DNA from: Lactuca virosa
Lineage: Eukaryota > Streptophyta > Magnoliopsida > Asterales > Asteraceae
Assembly: GCA_928212115.1 (NCBI GenBank)
Contig: CAKMRJ010003334.1
Location: forward strand, 31,549,217-31,613,216
Length of the DNA: 64,000 nt
Direction: 5' to 3'
The position numbers were made by a program, and so were the translations under genes. Below the pieces are notes generated by a model that worked only from the letters and a program-made list of their open reading frames with translations, did no database searches and was not told the origin of the DNA. Positions 47,219 to 59,312 of this stretch are shown in pieces (the first letter of the stretch is position 1; every line of letters starts with the position of its first letter).

Positions 47219-48288
47219 CTTTTATTTCCTATTTGAATATTTCAAAACAATGTTTATGTTTGTTTGGTACTTAAACAATGTTTCACTGGTTTTTTTTGGC
47301 CCTGCGTGGTCTTTGTGCAAATCCCGAGGGGTTGTACGGGTAGACAATTTATCTTGTGTATGTTAAATTCCCATTCTATTGTTTTGTTACACTATTGTTT
47401 CATTTTGTCCTTGTGTTTGATGGTTTATGTTGGCCATATTTGGCTTGAATTCTTCTTAGAGGCTAGTGTCGCCCTTTTGGGGGTGGTTGTTATTTGTTTT
47501 GATGAGTTTTGGTGATCCAGAGCATCTGAGCCTGTTATTTATCCTTTGGCCTAACCTCGTAGTGTGAGGCTTTGGCTGGCTTTTAGGTACGGGCCCTAAA
47601 TGGCCTGCTTCATTGGAACGTCCCTTTTTTAACTAAGGGACTTTGTTTTGGGGCCTTTTTCTATGCCCCGGGCCAAGGAGAGTTGCACTCTGGCCCTTGT
47701 TATCTGAACCAAACTGACATCGTCACCTCAAAGTCTGGGAGTTTATATGTTTTGAGGGAAAGGATATGATCCTTTAAAGCCTCTTGTTTGTCATGGTCTG
47801 GAGTTGCGGCTCTGCTGACTTTGTTGACATGTTTGTTAAGGGGAAATTATGAGCCCTTAAGGCTTACAATTGTGTTTTCCTCCATGATTTTATTGTTATG
47901 CGGCACGGGTGATTAGCCCATTTTTTTTTGCCGTTTGTACGAAAGTATATTGATATTTGTTCATTCTAAATTTTCATTGCATATATATTTTGTTTTATGT
48001 CTTAGAGACACTTACATCATTTAGGTAGGTATCGGAGGTTCGATAGTTGATGTTATTCTACTTCTAGGTCTTGTACTGGCTAGTTGGGGTGTGATTATCC
48101 AATGGGAGTTTGATCGCATAGCCCCTTCTCCTGATACCTACCAAGCTAGGACAATTGGATTGGACCAGGTGCCGTCCTGGGGGAATCTTTTGTCAATTGC
48201 AGGCTTTTGCCGTTGCTGGCAGCCTCCTGTCTGTATCTTCTTTTGCAGGGTGGTTCCCTGTCTTCCTCCCCCCAGCTTTTGCGATCTC
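47219..48288. other. Non-coding middle of the Tat-like element
   Basis: About 1.07 kb between the convergent ends of the antisense ORF and the protease frame. It is T-rich on the plus strand. This is where RT and integrase would be expected in an autonomous relative; I find no trace of their motifs on either strand. Confidence 0.6.
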
Positions 48289-49035
48289 TTAGTTTTGTTT
48301 GCTGTCAGGCTTCTTCTTCGTACTTTGTGTCTTCACTTCGCGAAGGCGCATGGGTATGCTTAGTGGTATCCAACCCTTCTTGGTGTTCATACTAACAACA
48401 TGCAATCTGTCTAGCTTGGTAATGTTGTGGCTACCGTGCCCTTCCCCTTCTGGGCTACATGCCCGGGGCTTGCACTTTTTCTTCTTATTGGGGATGTGGG
48501 TGTCTTTCTCCTCGTCTTTGACCCTTTTGGATGTGAGTATCATGGTTCGTCTTCTTTTTAGGATGCACGCGATGGCCCACACGATGATTTCCCGGATTGG
48601 CTTTGCTCGTGTGTTAATGGTTGTGACCATTGCTGAACATTTGGTTGTTCTGAACTTGATTGTGCCATGTATTGTCGATGGGATAGCCTGTAATTGAAAA
48701 AGAGTCGGGCGCCCAAGGATTATATCGTTATCGGACCTTTGCTTGACTACTGAGAACTCAATTATCCTCGTTACTTGTTCCTTCCCATCGATGTTGGTTA
48801 TAGTCAATGGTAGGTTTATGGTGTCGAGTGGCCACAACTTGTGTCCCGTGAAGCCAACGAGTGGTGCCTGGGCTGGGTGTTTCGGGTTCCTTCTCCAGCA
48901 TGGCGGGAGTTGCTTGAAATAGTGTTCATAAAGGATATCAGTGCTACTACCTCCAGCGACTAAGGCTCGCCAGGTCTTCTGCTGTATGATCGTGGCGGGG
49001 ATTACGATTGGATCTATTGGGTCCCAGTCTGGCAC
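48289..49035 (-). pseudogene. Tat-like element aspartic protease region
   Basis: Frame of 248 aa with PDWDPIDPIVIPATI, GGSSTDILYEHYFKQLPP, LVGFTGHKLWPLDTI, TRIIEFSVV, NDIILGRPTLFQLQAIPSTIHG. These match the protease of Tat/Ogre elements and the same region of the fragment at 56379-56840. The catalytic position reads V-A-G-G-S where D-G-G-S is expected, so the active Asp is replaced by Ala. Confidence 0.8.
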
Positions 49036-49364
49036 TCGCGGGTCTAATGGCGATAAACTGATGTTTAGAGTGCCTCCGGGTGGGATGGCATCGCCTTTGG
49101 CCGGCCGTTGGTACTTGTCTTGATCCTTGGGTCTCGCTATTGTGAAAATCTCCTCTTTTTTGATTGGTTGTTTGCTTGCTTCCTTGCGTGTTCTCCCATC
49201 TTTTTGGTCAGCTTCGAACTCTCACCGCAGGGTCCTTGCTATTTTTGTTAGGTCTCCTTTCAATTGCTTGTCCGCTACTTCTCTTTTGAGTATCGCACAT
49301 TCTCCGGTGTTGTGTGTTTTGCTTTTGTTGTATTCGTAGTATTTGCTTTTTCCTTCTCCGTCCA

Positions 49365-50839
49365 CTATGGGGTTTTTTCTACGGCGTGTAATTCTGACCT
49401 GTGGCTCCTCGGATTGCCTTTGACAAACGGGCAGAATCTGCAGGAGGAATGTCTCGAATGTCTGTTCTGTTTGTCGTGGTTTCCATCGTTGTGTTCTTTA
49501 TAGTTGTGGTGGGAGTAGGAGCCGGATAATTCTTGTCTGAGGTAGGCGTTCGCTACAGCCTTTAAATTTGCTTGTTTGCGTTCTTCTCCTCCGATCTGTC
49601 GGAAGTATTTTTCGACCCTGTATTTAAGCTCATCTCTGGATTTCGGTACTGTGCCTTGCATTTTTCTTGACAGGGGGTCTGGGAGTAGCCCCTGGATGAA
49701 GGCGCCTGTGACTAAGAATTCTTCATGGCCTGAGACACTTAAAGTTGCTAAGGTGAACCGGTCATAATATGATCGGATGGATTCTCCCTCATTTTGCTTG
49801 CATGCCATGATCGAGTTGACATCTCCTTTGACTTTTCTCGATTGCATGAAATTGAGGAGGAGTAGATGTCTCAATTGTTCAAAGCTGGAGATGTTTCCCG
49901 GTCGTAACTCCTTGAACCACTTGATGGCGTTTCCTGATAGTGTGACTGGGAAGTAAGTGCAGGTGAACCTCTTGTCCATTCGGAGCGATGTCATCGTCCA
50001 TTCATAAGTGTATATGTGTTCGTTGGGATCTGTCGTGCCGTTATATTTTGGGATATTTGGGATCATGGCGAAATGTGGTGTTTCTTACTGCAAGAGCTCC
50101 TGGCAAAATGCCGAACTGATGCTTGATACTGAGTCGTGCATGTGTGGATATGCAGGTGCTCCACTGGCCATTACGTGTTACATGTGATAGGGGCTGTTGT
50201 ACGCTTCACCATATTCGTAATCGCACCCGTGGTTGTATCTCGGCGTTTGTGGCACATACACTGCCTGTGTGGGGTATGCATGCACCAACTGATTTGACTT
50301 TGAGTTCGACTCTGTTGGTCCCATGGTGTGTGAGTGTGTCCCTTGCACCGGTGTGCCTTGACTGTTGTTGTTTTGCGGATGTGTTGGGGTGGGGGGGGGT
50401 ACATGCCTTGGTAGTAGTAGGAGTATGGGTTGAACACTAGTTGTTGTGCGAATAGCGGGACGCGCGACATGGCGGCCATCAGGGAAGACAGGTGACATGC
50501 AAGCATTGGTTGTATAGCGAATGTGATGGTGCTCGGGCACCAAGTGTTGGTCCCTGCCTGGTGCATGGATGGATGCTGGTGAGTTGTTAGTTGTGATTGT
50601 GTTGTCGGTGCTCTTTGGGGCGTCATGGTGGTCGTCGTGGCTGAATGTGCCGTTGTGGAGGGTGTCAGTCGCTATAAACTAGTGATGAACTCCGCCATGG
50701 AGTCGACTGGCGGCGTTGTCGGTGTTTGTGCTAGCGGTTGTCCTTCCATTTTCGACGAACCGCTTCCTTCGAGGGACTGCATTAGTCTAACTGGGCTAGT
50801 GGTGTCATCTTCTTGCCACTGTGGTCCTTTGTCCGTCAT
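49365..50839 (-). pseudogene. Tat-like element gag
   Basis: A probable start MTDKGPQWQEDD at 50839 is followed by a stop after EFITSL. Pro/Gln-rich sequence with at least one frameshift comes next (YYYQGMYPPPPQH). The retrotransposon Gag core is open at 50066-49365: YNGTTDPNEHIYTYEW, KWFKELRPGNISSFEQL, SIMACKQNEGESIRSYYDRF, GAFIQGLLPDPL. It supplies the capsid function in intact relatives; here it is broken. Confidence 0.8.
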
Positions 50840-50903
50840 TTCTGACACCTGGTGTTGTTGAATGGGTTTTGCAGGACTGAGTGCAAGCTCGGATGGCGCC
50901 AAC

Positions 50904-51484
50904 TGTTGTGATATGTCACCGGCTTGACTCCGTCTTTCTGAGGGCAGGAATAAAGATCCTGTGGATCACAACAAAGAAGATGAAACCACCAGTCGTCGTC
51001 CAGGAGGTTGTCCCGTAACGAGGCTCCGACGATCAAGTCAGTGTGGGTCTGAGAGAGAGGGTTAAAAGCGTAAAGAGAGTGTTGAAGGGTTCTTAATCTT
51101 GACCCCTTCTCTTGGGGGAGAAGGGTGCCTTTTATACATGTGGCTAGGGGGAACAGATCCCCGACAATATCTTCTAGCTTTTCAGGTTTGGCAAGGGTTG
51201 ATGGCTTTTGATTGGAGGATCGTGTTCCATGGGTGGTTGTTCGCTATTGGTGCAGATTTTACCAGAAGCGGCGTCCAGAGCACTACACCTGTCGCTCTGG
51301 GGAACTCTTGTTAATGTTTTGTCTTCAATGTTAGCCTTGGCGCATGGGCACCAAGGAACGGATACGGGGTCTCTAGGGCGAGGGCGAAGGCCCGAAGTTA
51401 GTCATGCGTTGCTCCTTGACCGATCCGTATGTCGAACTAGCGGTTCCGTTATCTTTGACAGATTCCCGGTGGGATACGTCAACA
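50904..51484 (-). repeat. Tat-like element 5' LTR and primer site
   Basis: Plus-strand ends TGTTGTGATATG and ACGTCAACA (581 bp). The flanking GGATGGCGCCAAC (50891-50903) is the complement of a TGGCGCC-type primer site used by many Tat elements. The last 346 bp match the left LTR fragment. Confidence 0.87.
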
Positions 51485-51629
51485 GGTACATAACAACAAT
51501 TGTTCAAAACATGATTAAGACCATTTGGAAGCAAACGATGATATTTTCATATGGATTTGATAGCTACTCGAGTGTCATTGCCCACATCGAGTTCCAAATC
51601 GTCATCCTTAAGTTTTCTAACATTCTTTA
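51485..51629 (-). pseudogene. copia-2 pre-integrase fragment
   Basis: 145 bp of copia sequence. The minus-strand translation includes VRKLKDDDLELDVGNDTRV and NGLNHVLNNCCYVP, the GAG-pre-integrase region. It normally lies some 200 residues upstream of the GGEY motif that appears on the other side of the Tat-like element, so that interval has been lost. Confidence 0.83.
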
Positions 51630-53227
51630 TGTAACACCTCAAATTTCAAACCAAAATTTTCATTTTTAATTTACCCAAAATATTGTTCATAAACCAAGCC
51701 ATTAGAAAATCACAAGTATCAAGTACAAATCATCACTACAAATATCAGAGTGCCACGTAATGCCCAGTAATAAAATATCCCAGTTAGTGTGTACAATCAG
51801 ACCTTCGCTTTCCCATGATCCTAGGAAGTACCTGAAGCACATATAATCAACAATTGTAAGCACAAAGCTTAGTGAGTTCCCCAAGATATCTCATACAGCA
51901 CAACACATAAACAGTTATGTGTTATCGGCAACCTGGAGACTACACAAAGTCTCAGTGGGCAAACAGCACGCCCTGTGGGTTATCAGCAACCCTGGAGACT
52001 ACCCGAGGTCTCAGTCACACATAAACAACATAACACAATAATAACAGCTAGACCCAGTTGGTCATCACAGATACAACTATTCAACCACATAGGTAAGAAT
52101 AAGTGAGGAGACTCACCTGATGCTGATGACAGATAAATCTCACACCCGAACTGTAGGAACTAGACTCCGCCTAAAAAGAACACAACAAGTAACTTTAGTC
52201 ACTTAGGGTTATAACTCGACTCCTTGGTTCAATCCCACAACTACGCCCCTGAAGGGAAAAAAAGACCATTTTGCCCTTTCCATGGTCCAAAACCCTAAAT
52301 CTTTGACCAAAAGTCAAAGTCAGCAAAAGTCAACCATCCAGAGCGTACATTGGGCATATGCTCCCTACGCCCCGCGTAATCGAAGAACAAGGTGAGTCGG
52401 GGTCAGGCCTGGCTAAGTTGAGCGTAGCCATAAGTACGCTGAGTGTACGCTGTCTGATCCCAAAAGTCACTCCACAACGTCTTAATCATTAAGACATGCA
52501 ACCCAAACATAGATATAACCTCCTTAGAATGTCTTAATCCATATGGTCCATAGATTTAAGCCTTTGCATGGCTGACATAAGCTTAAACCTCAAAACCCTA
52601 ACTTAAACTATACTCATAACCACCACACCCTTGCATGGAAAGAAAGGGACCTTCAAGCAAGCATTTTTATGATTCTATATGACCTAAAACACATGAAAGG
52701 ACAACTAATATGCTCTGGAGTGCACCATACTCACAAAGATCCAAAATTTAGGATAAAAAGCTCATAAAAGCCCATCTAAAGAGATCTAGAAAGAACATCA
52801 GCAAGGTATGGACTTTATACCTTTAAAAGATGCACAAAGTGAGGTAGTTTCTGGATCCACAAGTTTGCAAGCAACACCACCTTCTTCAATAGCCTTCTTC
52901 TTCAACAAGAAAGCACCAAAATCACTAAAAAGCTTCAAAATCTTCACACACAAAAATGAGACTCGAGATTAGGGTTTGGAAGGAATGGAAGTTGTCTCTA
53001 GAAGGTCCAAGGAAGGTATAATGTTGATTAAATAGGGAGCAAACCCATAAATTTAGGGTTTAGGGTCTGAGCTAGTACGCGCAACGTAATAGCATGAGTC
53101 CCGCGTTTCCAAGGCTTGATCATGTACGCTGCACGTTCCTCACGTACGCCCAGCGTACATGCTGAAATGCAAAGATTTTTCACTCAATGGACCAATAATG
53201 AAAAATACCTGAAAATCGGATGTGACA
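51630..53227 (-). repeat. Solo gypsy LTR C (1.6 kb) in copia-2
   Basis: Plus-strand ends TGTAACACCTC and GGATGTGACA, with a perfect 5-bp duplication CTTTA (51625-51629, 53228-53232). It is related to LTR B. It contains duplicated GGAGACTAC...TCTCAGT units (51930-52020) and GTACGC palindromes near 52370, 52430 and 53140. No internal coding region is present. Confidence 0.9.
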
Positions 53228-53240
53228 CTTTAGTCCCTGA

Positions 53241-53686
53241 TAGGGATGGAAATGGAGCGGGTTTGGGGCGGGGTTGACCATCCCTGTCCCCATCCCCAAG
53301 TGTCTAACCTCGTCCCCATCCCCTTCCCAGTCCTCGAGAGATGTGGGGAATCAAATCCCCTCCCCTTTGTATTTTGGGCTTTTCCCCAGCCCATCCCCAA
53401 CCCATACCCAATCTATCAACATATTAAACTCAACTTACACAAAAAAAACCAAGTTTAATAAGTGATCAAAACCATATGCCATAAACAGATTTTTTTTACA
53501 TCAATCATAAAGTTTAACAAGCATCAAAACAAAAAGTGTCGATTTGGTATACAGATCGACGAACAAAGTGACGATTGATGAACTCTTGGAATTGGGAACA
53601 TAATTTGGTATATGGACTCTATCTCTAATGGTCTAATATAGATCAATTCATTTTAGTGGACTTAATTCAAATTCAATAAATGATCG

Positions 53687-53769
<83 letters not shown>

Positions 53770-53950
53770 ATCAAAGCGGGGGCGGGGTGGGTTGGGGATT
53801 GTTATACCCGGCCCCCACCCCATCCCCGGTTTTAGCATAATGGGGATCCCCGACCCCGTACCCGATATCCGTTTTGGCGGGGAATACCTGTCCCTCATTG
53901 GGGCGGGTCAACCGGGTTCCCTACCGGTTCGGGTGGAATTTCCATCCCTA
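53241..53950. mobile_element. Non-autonomous hAT element hAT-3 (710 bp)
   Basis: Terminal inverted repeat TAGGGATGGAAAT/ATTTCCATCCCTA with a perfect 8-bp duplication GTCCCTGA (53233-53240 and 53951-53958). Subterminal arrays are C/G-rich (CCCCATCCCC and GGGGCGGGG units). A (TA)n tract occupies 53689-53766. It lies in copia-2 protease sequence: removing it rejoins NDFQGLK to SWVFDTGSG. There is no transposase frame. Confidence 0.93.
53689..53766. repeat. (TA)n microsatellite in hAT-3
   Basis: About 38 TA units inside hAT-3, placed, as in hAT-1, next to one subterminal array. Confidence 0.93.
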
Positions 53951-53958
53951 GTCCCTGA

Positions 53959-54032
53959 AAATCATTGCAGATGTTAGTACCACTTCCAGTATCGAATACC
54001 CAAGAATCAGTACGAAATGCATATAATTCAAT

Positions 54033-54079
<47 letters not shown>

Positions 54080-54463
54080 GAGGTGTTGACCTGGTTAGCC
54101 TTGTTTTTCTTAACTTCCTCTAGGTACTTGGGATAGTTGCGTTTCCAATGTCCCTTTTCAATGCAGTAAAAGCAATCAGAGTCAGCAACAGGTTCGAGTT
54201 TAGTAGTTGGGTTGGTAGCACGAGGCTTCCCTTGCCCTTTCCTTTCTTGGCAACTTTGCATTTCCCCTTACCGTTAGCATTACCAATTTTCTCATTAGAG
54301 ATTTGACCCTTGCGAATCATCAACACTTGATTCCCAGATTTCTTGATGTTTGCCTCGACATTATTTAGCTAAAAAGAACTCCATGCTTGTTTTTCAAAAA
54401 CCAAAGATTATCAAAAATGAAAAATCATTCTAACATATAAAAATATGTCTCTGATACCACTGA
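53959..54463 (-). pseudogene. copia-2 protease start, gag zinc knuckle and primer site
   Basis: The minus strand carries SWVFDTGSGTNICND (protease active site, intact D-T-G), then a (TA)n tract (54035-54076). Upstream is the gag knuckle DCFYCIEKGHWKRNY, where the last Cys of CCHC is Tyr. Most of gag upstream of this is missing: only a few hundred bases separate it from the primer site (complement of CTCTGATACCA, ending at 54458). Confidence 0.83.
54035..54076. repeat. (TA)n microsatellite in copia-2 gag-protease gap
   Basis: About 20 TA units between the zinc knuckle and protease remnants of copia-2. It interrupts what would be coding sequence, so it expanded after the element died. Confidence 0.9.
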
Positions 54464-55398
54464 TGGGTTTTGATACAAAAATAAGAGAGTTTTTCATGAA
54501 AACCGGGCAATGGAAGCTATAAAATTTACTATAATGTTCGAGTATATTTTCAAAATAAAACAAATAAGGATCATTTTAAAGAGGTTATAATGACATTAAA
54601 ACCAACCATAGGATGTTTTAGAATAACAACCTTTGGAGCCTTTGGACCCTCTTGGGTTTGGGGTGTTGATAAAGATGGAAAGAACAAGGAGCTTGAACTT
54701 CTCTACAAGTACCCAACACCAAGATTAAGGTACCAATAATTGCTAGATTCCTTCTTATATGCTTTGTTCTTTAAGCCTTTAAGTGCTTAATGAAATAAGA
54801 ACTAAAGGAAGACATAAAGCAAGCACCAATTCTTCACACTTGACTTCCAAAGATGAAAGGAAGAAAGAGCCAAAAAAGCTATGAATTTTTTGTGAGTTTA
54901 GAGGGAAAAGAACTAGTCCATTTCTCGTGCGTAAGGCATCCTTATATACTCCCATGCAAGGTAAGGTCAAACGAATAAAATAATCTAAAGTATTATAAAG
55001 CATAAACGTAAGAGAGACAAACCATGGAGGTTGACAAACAACCTCCACACTCTCTTAAAACTTACGACCATAAAGCCTAAAAGAGACAAAAGATGTTTGC
55101 TAGTTTCTTTATTCAAAAAATCTAATTAACCACTTAAATCATGGTTAGCCAAAGTATCCAAAAACTATGTATATGACTTATTTATCATACCATATGATAG
55201 AATAACCGGTTTGTTGTTTTTTTTTTATTATTTTCATAAAAAAAATTCTCTAACTAAATACAATAGTAGAATTTATTTATTAATAATAAAATACTTAATA
55301 AATATTCAATAATTACCAACTTGATTAAAGTGTGACCCTATAGGATCATATGTCATTAGAAATATCACTCAATAATGATTCTTGAGCATATAGATCCA

Positions 55399-55401
<3 letters not shown>
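54464..55401 (-). repeat. copia-2 5' LTR
   Basis: 938 bp, starting TGGGTTTTGATACAAAA and ending GATCCAACA on the plus strand. It aligns end to end with 30145-31095. It is followed by the (CA)n(TA)n tract. Confidence 0.88.

Positions 55402-55467
<66 letters not shown>
55402..55467. repeat. (CA)n(TA)n compound microsatellite
   Basis: About ten CA units, then about 22 TA units, directly at the outer edge of the copia-2 5' LTR. Confidence 0.92.
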
Positions 55468-55471
<4 letters not shown>

Positions 55472-56340
55472 TCATAGTTTTTGATGTTCTTGATAGGATA
55501 TTAGGGTAGAGTAATGTTAACGTTACCTAACGGCCACGTTAAGTGTAATGGAAAATGTAACAGAAACGTTACATCCTTGGCTAAGACCCGGTCTTGGCCT
55601 AAGCGAGCCAAGGCCAGGGCAGCAACTCATTTCTCATCACATGGTAAGAACATTCCATATGATCTTCTCATTCACCCACAGCCAATGAGAAGGCAAAAAA
55701 TAGCCCAGGTGACGCCCAGAACTGACGTCACCTGATAGTTAGTTAGCGTGAATAGCTCTCCCAGTAAGAGGAGGCCACGTTTCATGCTCACGAGGCATGG
55801 TCCCCACGATCCGTTAGTAACAGGTACAAAAGGATCTCTTCCGCCTCAAGGGAGGGATCCATCTTCTCTCTTATGAGAATAACTCTCAGATTTTCTCTCT
55901 CTATCAGAAAACTAATTTGATCGTCGGAGTGACGTCCCGGGAGAACACCCGGTCGTCCTTTAACGATTCTTTTGTGACTGTGTTCTCAGGCAGGCACCCA
56001 AGTCGGATCCATCGTTCAGCATCCAAACCAGCTGGACGTACCCTTAGAGTGATACAACCAATAGACGATTCTGGTTCTCTATATAAGGGAGATCTAAGCC
56101 CAACAGTAACTGGGATGGCAATAAAAGATCTGTTCGAAACACACGAACCATCCCAGGTGCTGATAACACAGATCCCACCAATCACGATAACAACAGCAGA
56201 ACCAGGCCTCTAGAGCAGTTTCCGACAATTGTCATCAGATATCTTGCCAAATCAGATGACGATATCAAATCCCAATTTGTTGTAGACAAATCCATTTGAG
56301 GGCACTGAGGTATTCACTATCTCTAACTCCCGTAAGAGGA
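55468..56340 (+). other. Leader/LTR-like part of a Tat-like gypsy fragment
   Basis: About 870 bp without a gene. It includes ACGTTACCTAACGGCCACGTTAAG and a TCTCTCTATCAGAAAAC...GACGTCCCGGGAGAACACCC block, which resembles the R/U5 end of Tat LTRs. A 98-codon open stretch (55917-56213) has no domain. I cannot fix the LTR borders, and no matching second LTR is in view. Confidence 0.5.
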
Positions 56341-58059
56341 ACGCACCTCACCATGCAGAAAGCGAGATTGAGGCACTCTTGAGAAACCTACTTAACATCA
56401 GTTTCTCGAGCAATGATCCCAGACTATCAAATTGGGATCCACGAGACCCACTCCTTATATCAGGGTTCATTCGTAACACAAAGGTCCACCGAATATACAT
56501 TGACAATGGTAGTTGCTCTGATATACTCTATGAGCACTGTTTCAGGCAGCTACCTGATACGTGGAAGGAAGGGCTACAACCCCCAACCGGTGGACCATTA
56601 GTAGGATTCATCGGGCATAGCTTGTGGCCTCTAGGTACCGTTCGGCTGCCCTTAACGTTGGTTAGCCACGACGAAAGGGACCAAGTCACAAGGATAGTTG
56701 AATTCTCTGTGATCTGATACCCAGCAGAACACAACATTCTGCTTGGGCGATCAGCAATCGCATTACTCCATCTCATGCCATCGACGATACATGGCATCAT
56801 TAAATTCAGCACACGCCAGGGATCGGCGACGGTCCTCGCCACAAGAAACAGAGCACAACATTTCCACCAAATCATAGCCGCCCCACAACTCGTGCGTGCG
56901 TCAAAGAAGTCTAAGGAGGGATGTTCCACCGAACAACACCAGGTAAACATGGAGTATCTAGAGCAGCTCGTGCGAATCAGCGCTCACTTAACAGACAAAA
57001 CTAAGGCACGACTGGTGGCACTCCTGAGGCAATACTCCACCGTCTTCGCCTGGAAGCCAACGGATCTGACGGGCGTCGATCGACGGGTCATAGAACATAG
57101 CCTTAATATCGCACCTGGGAGTTACCATGTGAAGCAAAAGAAGCGAGGACAAGCGGCAGACCGCAATAAGGCTTTTAACACAGAAGTGGCCGACCTGGTG
57201 AGTGCTGGCATACTCAGGAAGTAATGTTCCCAACATGGATAGCAAACCCGGTCATGGTAAGGAAATCCAATGGGGCATGGCGAATGTGCATAGATTATTC
57301 AGATCTCAACAACGTCTGCCCAAAGGATTGTTATTCCCTCCCGGAGATCGATCAGAAAGTCCAATCACTTGAAGGTGTCCGATTCAAATGTTTTCTCGAC
57401 GCATATAAGGGCTATCACCAGGTGCTGTATGAAGCGAAAAGATGAAGCAAAAACAACCTTCCGTACCGAAAATGGCACTTTCTGCTATCAAAAAATGCCA
57501 TTTGGGCTCAAAAACGCTGGCGCTACTTACCAGAGACTGGTGGACAAGGTATTCGCCGACCAAATCGGTTGGAATATCAAAGTCACGTCGACGATATGGT
57601 ATTTAAAAGCCGCAATGAAGAGATGTTACTCCAATATGTGGAAGAAACCTTCAAAATGCTAGTCAAATCGCAAATGAAGTTAAATCCGGCTAAGTGTACT
57701 TTCGGAGTCGAGGAGGGACAATTCCTTGGTTATCAGGTGTCCAGGGAAGAGATTCTACCTAATCCCACCAAAATACAAGAGTTCCTCGAGTCGAAAACTC
57801 CCAACAACCTTAAAGGAGTACAGGATATCAACGACAAATTAAAGACGCTTGGAAGATTCATCACCAAATCCGCAGAGAAAGCGCTTCCTCTGTACCAAAC
57901 ACTCAAAGGATGCTTAGACAAAAAGCAATTCAAATGGACAGCGGAAGCAGATGTGGCCTTGCAAAAATTAAAAGATGCACTACAACAACTCCCGACTCTC
58001 GCCTCCCCGCTCCCGGGGGAAACACTACAGATGTACTTAGCAGCGTCTGAGGAGGCTAT
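56341..58059 (+). pseudogene. Tat-like gypsy protease and reverse transcriptase fragment
   Basis: Protease region: YIDNGSCSDILYEHCF (catalytic D present), PLVGFIGHSLWPLGTV, RIVEFSVI then a stop, NILLGRS, MPSTIHGIIKFST. Linker and RT start: LVALLRQYSTVFAWKPTDL, VMVRKSNGAWRMCIDYSDL, CFLDAYKGYHQV. After a frameshift near 57440: TFRTENGTFCYQKMPFGLKNAG, then SHVDDMVFKS (catalytic DD kept, Tyr replaced by His), CTFGVEEGQFLGYQVS, and the RNase H start LYLAASEEAI-like. It ends abruptly at 58059. Several stops and frameshifts exclude function. Confidence 0.85.
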
Positions 58060-58075
58060 CTACAGATGTACTTAG
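58025..58075 (+). repeat. 16-bp direct repeat at the rearrangement breakpoint
   Basis: CTACAGATGTACTTAG occurs at 58025-58040 (native to the Tat-like RT/RNase H frame) and again at 58060-58075, exactly where that frame ends and the gypsy-3 gag begins on the other strand. This is how templated filler DNA at a repaired double-strand break looks. Confidence 0.8.
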
Positions 58076-59312
58076 TACCTGAAGCAACATCGACTTCTTC
58101 TTTTGCAGCTTCGAGTGTCATCTGAAAGGCTCTCGCCTTCGGCTTTGGTGGAAGATTGAGTTTTGCTGCGTCCTTCTTCTTCGGGCAATCCCTCAAAATA
58201 TGCCCTTCTTCGTGGCACCCATGACAGACGTTATAAGTGAAGGTGCAATTATTGGCATAATGCCCTGGCTTTCCACACTTGTAACAAGTGAGTTCCACGC
58301 TGCACTTCCCAGCATGTTTCTTCTTGCACTTGTCACACCATTTGGCTTCGGCTCCTCCTCCGAATTTTCTCGAACCAGACTTCGAGAATTTGTTCTTTTT
58401 ATTGGAACCTGAAGTTCCTTCAAACTTTCTCTTTTCGCCAACTTCAACCTTGCTGGCGGCTCTCCCCTCTATCATATCTTCAACAGACTTGGCAGCCCAG
58501 ATAGCTGCCTCCAAAGTAAATGCCTGACGTACTGGCACCGCATACTCCCATGGAAGTCCCTTTGCATACCTGTCAATTTTCACCAGCTCATCTGGGACAA
58601 TACGCAAAGCAAACTCCATTTTGTCTGTGAAGTTATTCGTATATTCGTCAACGGTCATACTCCCCTTCTTCAACGTTAGAAATTGGTTTTCTAACTCAAG
58701 TACGTTTTGGGCCGAGCAGTACTTGCGCTTAAAGTTCACCAAGAACTCTGCCCAAGTCAGTTGCAGTGGCTCATTAGGGCTTAGGGTTTTCCCCAGAGTG
58801 TTCCACCAACGAGCAGCACTACCCCTGAACTGACGCACTGCAAAAGTGGTTTGTAACTTGCCTTGGCAATCACAAGTCATGAAAGCCAAATCCATTTCCG
58901 AGATCCAGTCCATTACTCCGACGGGATCTTCTTTTCCAGTGAAGGTCGATGGCTTGCAAGCCATAAAGTCCTTATACTTGCACCCATTTCTCTCCATTCT
59001 AACCTCGTGGTTATTTCTCCTAACCACAAGCGGTTCACTATGACCAACCGATCTGCTGTTGTTCCCTTCTTCAGATCGATCGTCATTTAGTTCACGTTGT
59101 TCAACAGGAACTGAAGGTTCATCCCTGTTGTTCAGCAACATTTGCCTCAATTCCTCCCTCTGTTCAGCCATCATGGTCTGAATCATAGTTCGTACTCAAT
59201 CCATAGTGATGGGTTCTGGTGCAGCTCCTACTATAGGCACCTGTTCCACCACTTCGGGTTGAGGTTGTTGGTTTCTGTTTGCATTTCCTGCTCCACTTCG
59301 AGTTCTTGCCAT
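58076..59312 (-). pseudogene. gypsy-3 gag with three zinc knuckles
   Basis: The natural start is probably ATG at 59312 (MARTRSGAGNANR), but codon 39 is TGA, so the long open part runs 59186-58056 (376 aa). The Gag capsid core has DPVGVMDWISEMDLAFM, RQFRGSAARWWNTLGKTL, EFLVNFKRKYCSAQNV, LTLKKGSMTVDEYTNNF. Knuckles follow: CDKCKKKHAGKC, CYKCGKPGHYANNC and CHGCHEEGHILRDC. The protein is cut after DVASGT at about 58074, where the protease would begin. It is immediately downstream (minus sense) of LTR E and its primer site, so LTR E acts as its 5' LTR. Confidence 0.88.

Noticed and set aside
47219..48288. Search for RT or integrase of the Tat-like element
   Set aside because: No motif in any frame on either strand, so no feature was called.
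50123..50626. Frames on both strands in the Tat gag leader (105-151 aa)
   Set aside because: His/Pro/Thr-rich low-complexity gag N-terminus and its shadow; not separate genes.
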